Below are positions 50,749-52,504 of a stretch of 52,504 nt of DNA, piece by piece. Numbering within the stretch: the first letter of the stretch is position 1; each line of letters begins with the position of its first letter. Location: assembly GCA_016794305.1 (NCBI GenBank), contig JAEUKN010000008.1, forward strand, positions 1 through 52,504. The letters run 5' to 3'. The notes under the pieces are model-generated. The model worked only from the letters and a program-made list of their open reading frames with translations. It searched no databases and was not told the DNA's origin. Position numbers and translations under genes: made by a program. This DNA is from Alphaproteobacteria bacterium. GTDB taxonomy: Bacteria > Pseudomonadota > Alphaproteobacteria > Micavibrionales > Micavibrionaceae.

Positions 50749-50763
50749 AGTTCGCTCTATAAA

Positions 50764-51426
50764 TTATCCCGCTTTGGCGATCCCCAACTGATCGGCTTTT
50801 TCGCTAAGGGTCGTGGTGCCGGCTTCGGACATGGAGGAGATACGCCCGTTTTGCGGGCCCATTTTGACCTCACGTCCCGCCGCCAGATCATCCAACAACC
50901 CTGTCATCACCTGCGGCGTTAAATCTTCGAAATAATCATCATTAATCTGGACCATCGGCGCATTCACACACGCGCCCAAACACTCGACCTCGACCAACGT
51001 AAACAGCCCATCGCGCGTGGTTTCCCCCGTATGGATGCCCAAATGGGTTTCACAGCTTTTGACGATATCACCCGACCCGCACAGCATGCACGGCGTGGTG
51101 GTACACATTTGCACCAGATATTTTCCCACGGGTTCCAAATTATACATGGAATAAAATGTGGCAACTTCATAAACCTTAATCGGCGGAATATCGAGAATAC
51201 GGGCAATTTCATCCATGGCCGCCCGCGGAATCCAACCGCCATAGGGTGGGTTGGCCCGCGCACCATCCTGGGCCACCTGACGCTGCGCCAAATCCAACAA
51301 CGGCATCGTGGCGGAGCGTTGCTTACCCGCAGGGTAACGCGCCATAATCTCACGCACCTCATCCGCATCGCGAAATTCGAATTCTGCGGGTTGATAGGCC
51401 GCGTTTAAATCCACCGGTTTTTTCAT
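50764..51426 (-). CDS. nuoE: NADH-quinone oxidoreductase subunit E (NuoE)
   Basis: 24 kDa-type subunit of complex I with a thioredoxin-like [2Fe-2S] domain. Cluster ligands C108, C113, C149 and C153 are in CTTTPC and CLGAC. YEVATFYSMYNLEPVG and GDIVKSCETHLGIHTG are family motifs. 220 residues, with a polar C-terminal tail of about 30 residues. In most alphaproteobacteria nuoE lies in the nuo operon before nuoF; here it is between sucD and folKP, so it is either a separated copy or part of a different enzyme such as a formate or hydrogen dehydrogenase. Confidence 0.92.
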   Translation of the reverse strand: MKKPVDLNAAYQPAEFEFRDADEVREIMARYPAGKQRSATMPLLDLAQRQVAQDGARANPPYGGWIPRAAMDEIARILDIPPIKVYEVATFYSMYNLEPVGKYLVQMCTTTPCMLCGSGDIVKSCETHLGIHTGETTRDGLFTLVEVECLGACVNAPMVQINDDYFEDLTPQVMTGLLDDLAAGREVKMGPQNGRISSMSEAGTTTLSEKADQLGIAKAG

Positions 51427-51455
51427 GATTTGGCCCGCCTTTTTTTGGGATCCTA

Positions 51456-52331
51456 TTACGCGGCAATCGCTTTCAGAACAGCCTCACCGAGATGCGCAGG
51501 AGTTTCCGCCACGATAAATCCGGCTTCTTTCATGGCCGCGATTTTGACCTCTGCCGTGTCGTTTCCACCTGAAATAATAGCCCCGGCATGGCCCATACGT
51601 TTGCCCTTTGGTGCCGTTGCCCCGGCAATAAATCCGGCAATCGGTTTTTTCTTGGCGGCTTTTTTATAAAAGTTTACGCCGTCCACTTCAGCCGATCCGC
51701 CAATTTCACCGATCATAATAATCGCTTCGGTTTCTTCATCATTGAGGAAAAGGTCAAGCGCATCAATAAAATTCGTGCCATTGACCGGATCACCGCCAAT
51801 CCCGATGCAGGTGGATTGCCCCAGACCGGCGGCGGTGGTTTGATGCACAGCCTCATAGGTCAATGTCCCGGAACGTGAAACGATTCCAACCTTGCCGCGT
51901 TTGTGGATATGACCGGGCATAATCCCGATCTTGCATTCGCCCGGCGTGATCACACCGGGGCAGTTGGGGCCGATCAGGCGTGTTTTTGAACCGCTAAGCG
52001 CGCGTTTAACTTTCACCATATCAAGCACAGGAATACCTTCGGTAATGCACACGGCCAGTTCGATTTCGGCGTCAATCGCCTCAAGAATAGCATCAGCCGC
52101 GAAGGGTGGCGGCACGTAAATCACACTGGCGTTGCATCCTGTCTCAGACTTAGCCTGTTGCACCGTGTCAAACACCGGCAGCCCCAAATGAGTCGTTCCG
52201 CCCTTACCCGGCGTGACCCCGCCCACCATTTTGGTGCCATAGGCGATGGCCTGTTCAGAGTGAAAGGTCCCTTGCGCCCCGGTAAACCCTTGGCAAATGA
52301 CTTTGGTATTTTTATCGACCAGAACTGACAT
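51456..52331 (-). CDS. sucD: Succinate-CoA ligase, alpha subunit (SucD)
   Basis: 291 residues. CoA-binding domain [20 protein letters not shown] at 11-30, [20 protein letters not shown], and the ligase domain with the phosphorylated His248 in [13 protein letters not shown] and [14 protein letters not shown]. Works with SucB in the TCA cycle, coupling succinyl-CoA to ATP or GTP. sucC and sucAB are not in the window, at least not upstream to its 3' side; the next gene upstream is plus-strand. nuoE follows 29 bases downstream. Confidence 0.95.
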   Translation of the reverse strand: MSVLVDKNTKVICQGFTGAQGTFHSEQAIAYGTKMVGGVTPGKGGTTHLGLPVFDTVQQAKSETGCNASVIYVPPPFAADAILEAIDAEIELAVCITEGIPVLDMVKVKRALSGSKTRLIGPNCPGVITPGECKIGIMPGHIHKRGKVGIVSRSGTLTYEAVHQTTAAGLGQSTCIGIGGDPVNGTNFIDALDLFLNDEETEAIIMIGEIGGSAEVDGVNFYKKAAKKKPIAGFIAGATAPKGKRMGHAGAIISGGNDTAEVKIAAMKEAGFIVAETPAHLGEAVLKAIAA

Positions 52332-52487
52332 TGATTTTATCCTCTTCTTTGGAAAAGCACTTTATCAAATTTTTTCGTCCAATCAACTGAATAATTTTTA
52401 AAATCCTTATATTTTCTGGTGGAGACCTAGACACTGTAGTCACGAGATATAAAATATGATAGGATCACTGGACCTGATTTGATTTAC

Positions 52488-52504
52488 GAAGGAGGTTCAG
52501 GATG
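52488..52504 (+). promoter_or_regulatory. Ribosome site and first codon of a plus-strand gene running off the window
   Basis: GAAGGAGGTTCAGGATG ends the window: an almost perfect AGGAGG six to seven bases from an ATG whose codon is the last three bases. The gene is divergent to sucD; its identity cannot be seen. Confidence 0.6.

Overview
The window is a chromosomal segment of about 50% GC from a Gram-negative bacterium, most likely an alphaproteobacterium. This rests on a meso-DAP type murein cluster, an alphaproteobacterial-looking GGDEF protein, a phasin, the aroQ-accB-accC block and a dense population of short palindromic repeats. The taxon is inferred from gene content and not proven. Type IV pilus genes are unusually prominent.

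Region 1 (1-8990, minus strand) is the front of the division and cell wall (dcw) cluster: mraZ-rsmH-ftsL-ftsI-murE-murF-mraY-ftsW (ftsW cut by the window edge). The first five genes are joined by 1-4 base overlaps, and mraZ is preceded by a clear MraZ operator (TGGG at exact 10 bp steps). murD is missing from its usual place between mraY and ftsW, and murG sits apart at 11.0-12.2 kb. Between them lie tRNA-Val(UAC), a PhzF-family gene and a two-gene operon of very small membrane proteins, one only 23 residues long.

Region 2 (12.2-15.7 kb) holds a GNAT acetyltransferase, an orphan OmpR-type response regulator, a divergent ECF sigma factor, and a ParD/ParE-type toxin-antitoxin pair. The toxin gene has been split by insertion of a ~100 bp MITE-like element flanked by duplicated CTAG.

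Region 3 (15.98-25.5 kb, minus) is a compact type IVb pilus operon of the plasmid R64/thin-pilus type: PilL/TcpQ-like, PilN secretin, PilO, PilP, PilQ ATPase, PilR, two PilS-type pilins, a second secretion-family ATPase and a PilM-like protein. A strong hairpin lies between the two pilin genes. No PilV adhesin, prepilin peptidase or PilT-type transglycosylase is present. A separate PilT/PilU pair of retraction ATPases lies at 43.8-46.1 kb.

Region 4 (25.7-34.9 kb) carries rodA-mrdA (elongation), rarA and rmuC (genome maintenance), small unknown genes including a DUF465 protein, and trmD behind a repeat island. Region 5 (35-46 kb) has an SDR enzyme overlapping a diguanylate cyclase, a LOG-family hydrolase, an AT-rich methyltransferase gene, two paralogous mini-lipoproteins, an EIIA-like protein that lost its phosphorylation site, a phasin, aroQ, accB-accC and pilT-pilU. 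Region 6 (46-52.5 kb) has a cation efflux pump overlapping a glucokinase with an internal 24 bp tandem repeat, an amino-acid-type binding protein, a fused folK-folP, nuoE alone, and sucD; the first codon of another plus-strand gene closes the window.

The most striking non-genic content is a set of short dispersed repeats: family A (~103 bp, double hairpin, TA ends), family B (~145 bp with 19 bp inverted termini), C and D, plus GGGGAT-rich palindromes. They form mosaics between genes, interrupt parE, and supply the stop codons of at least three genes.
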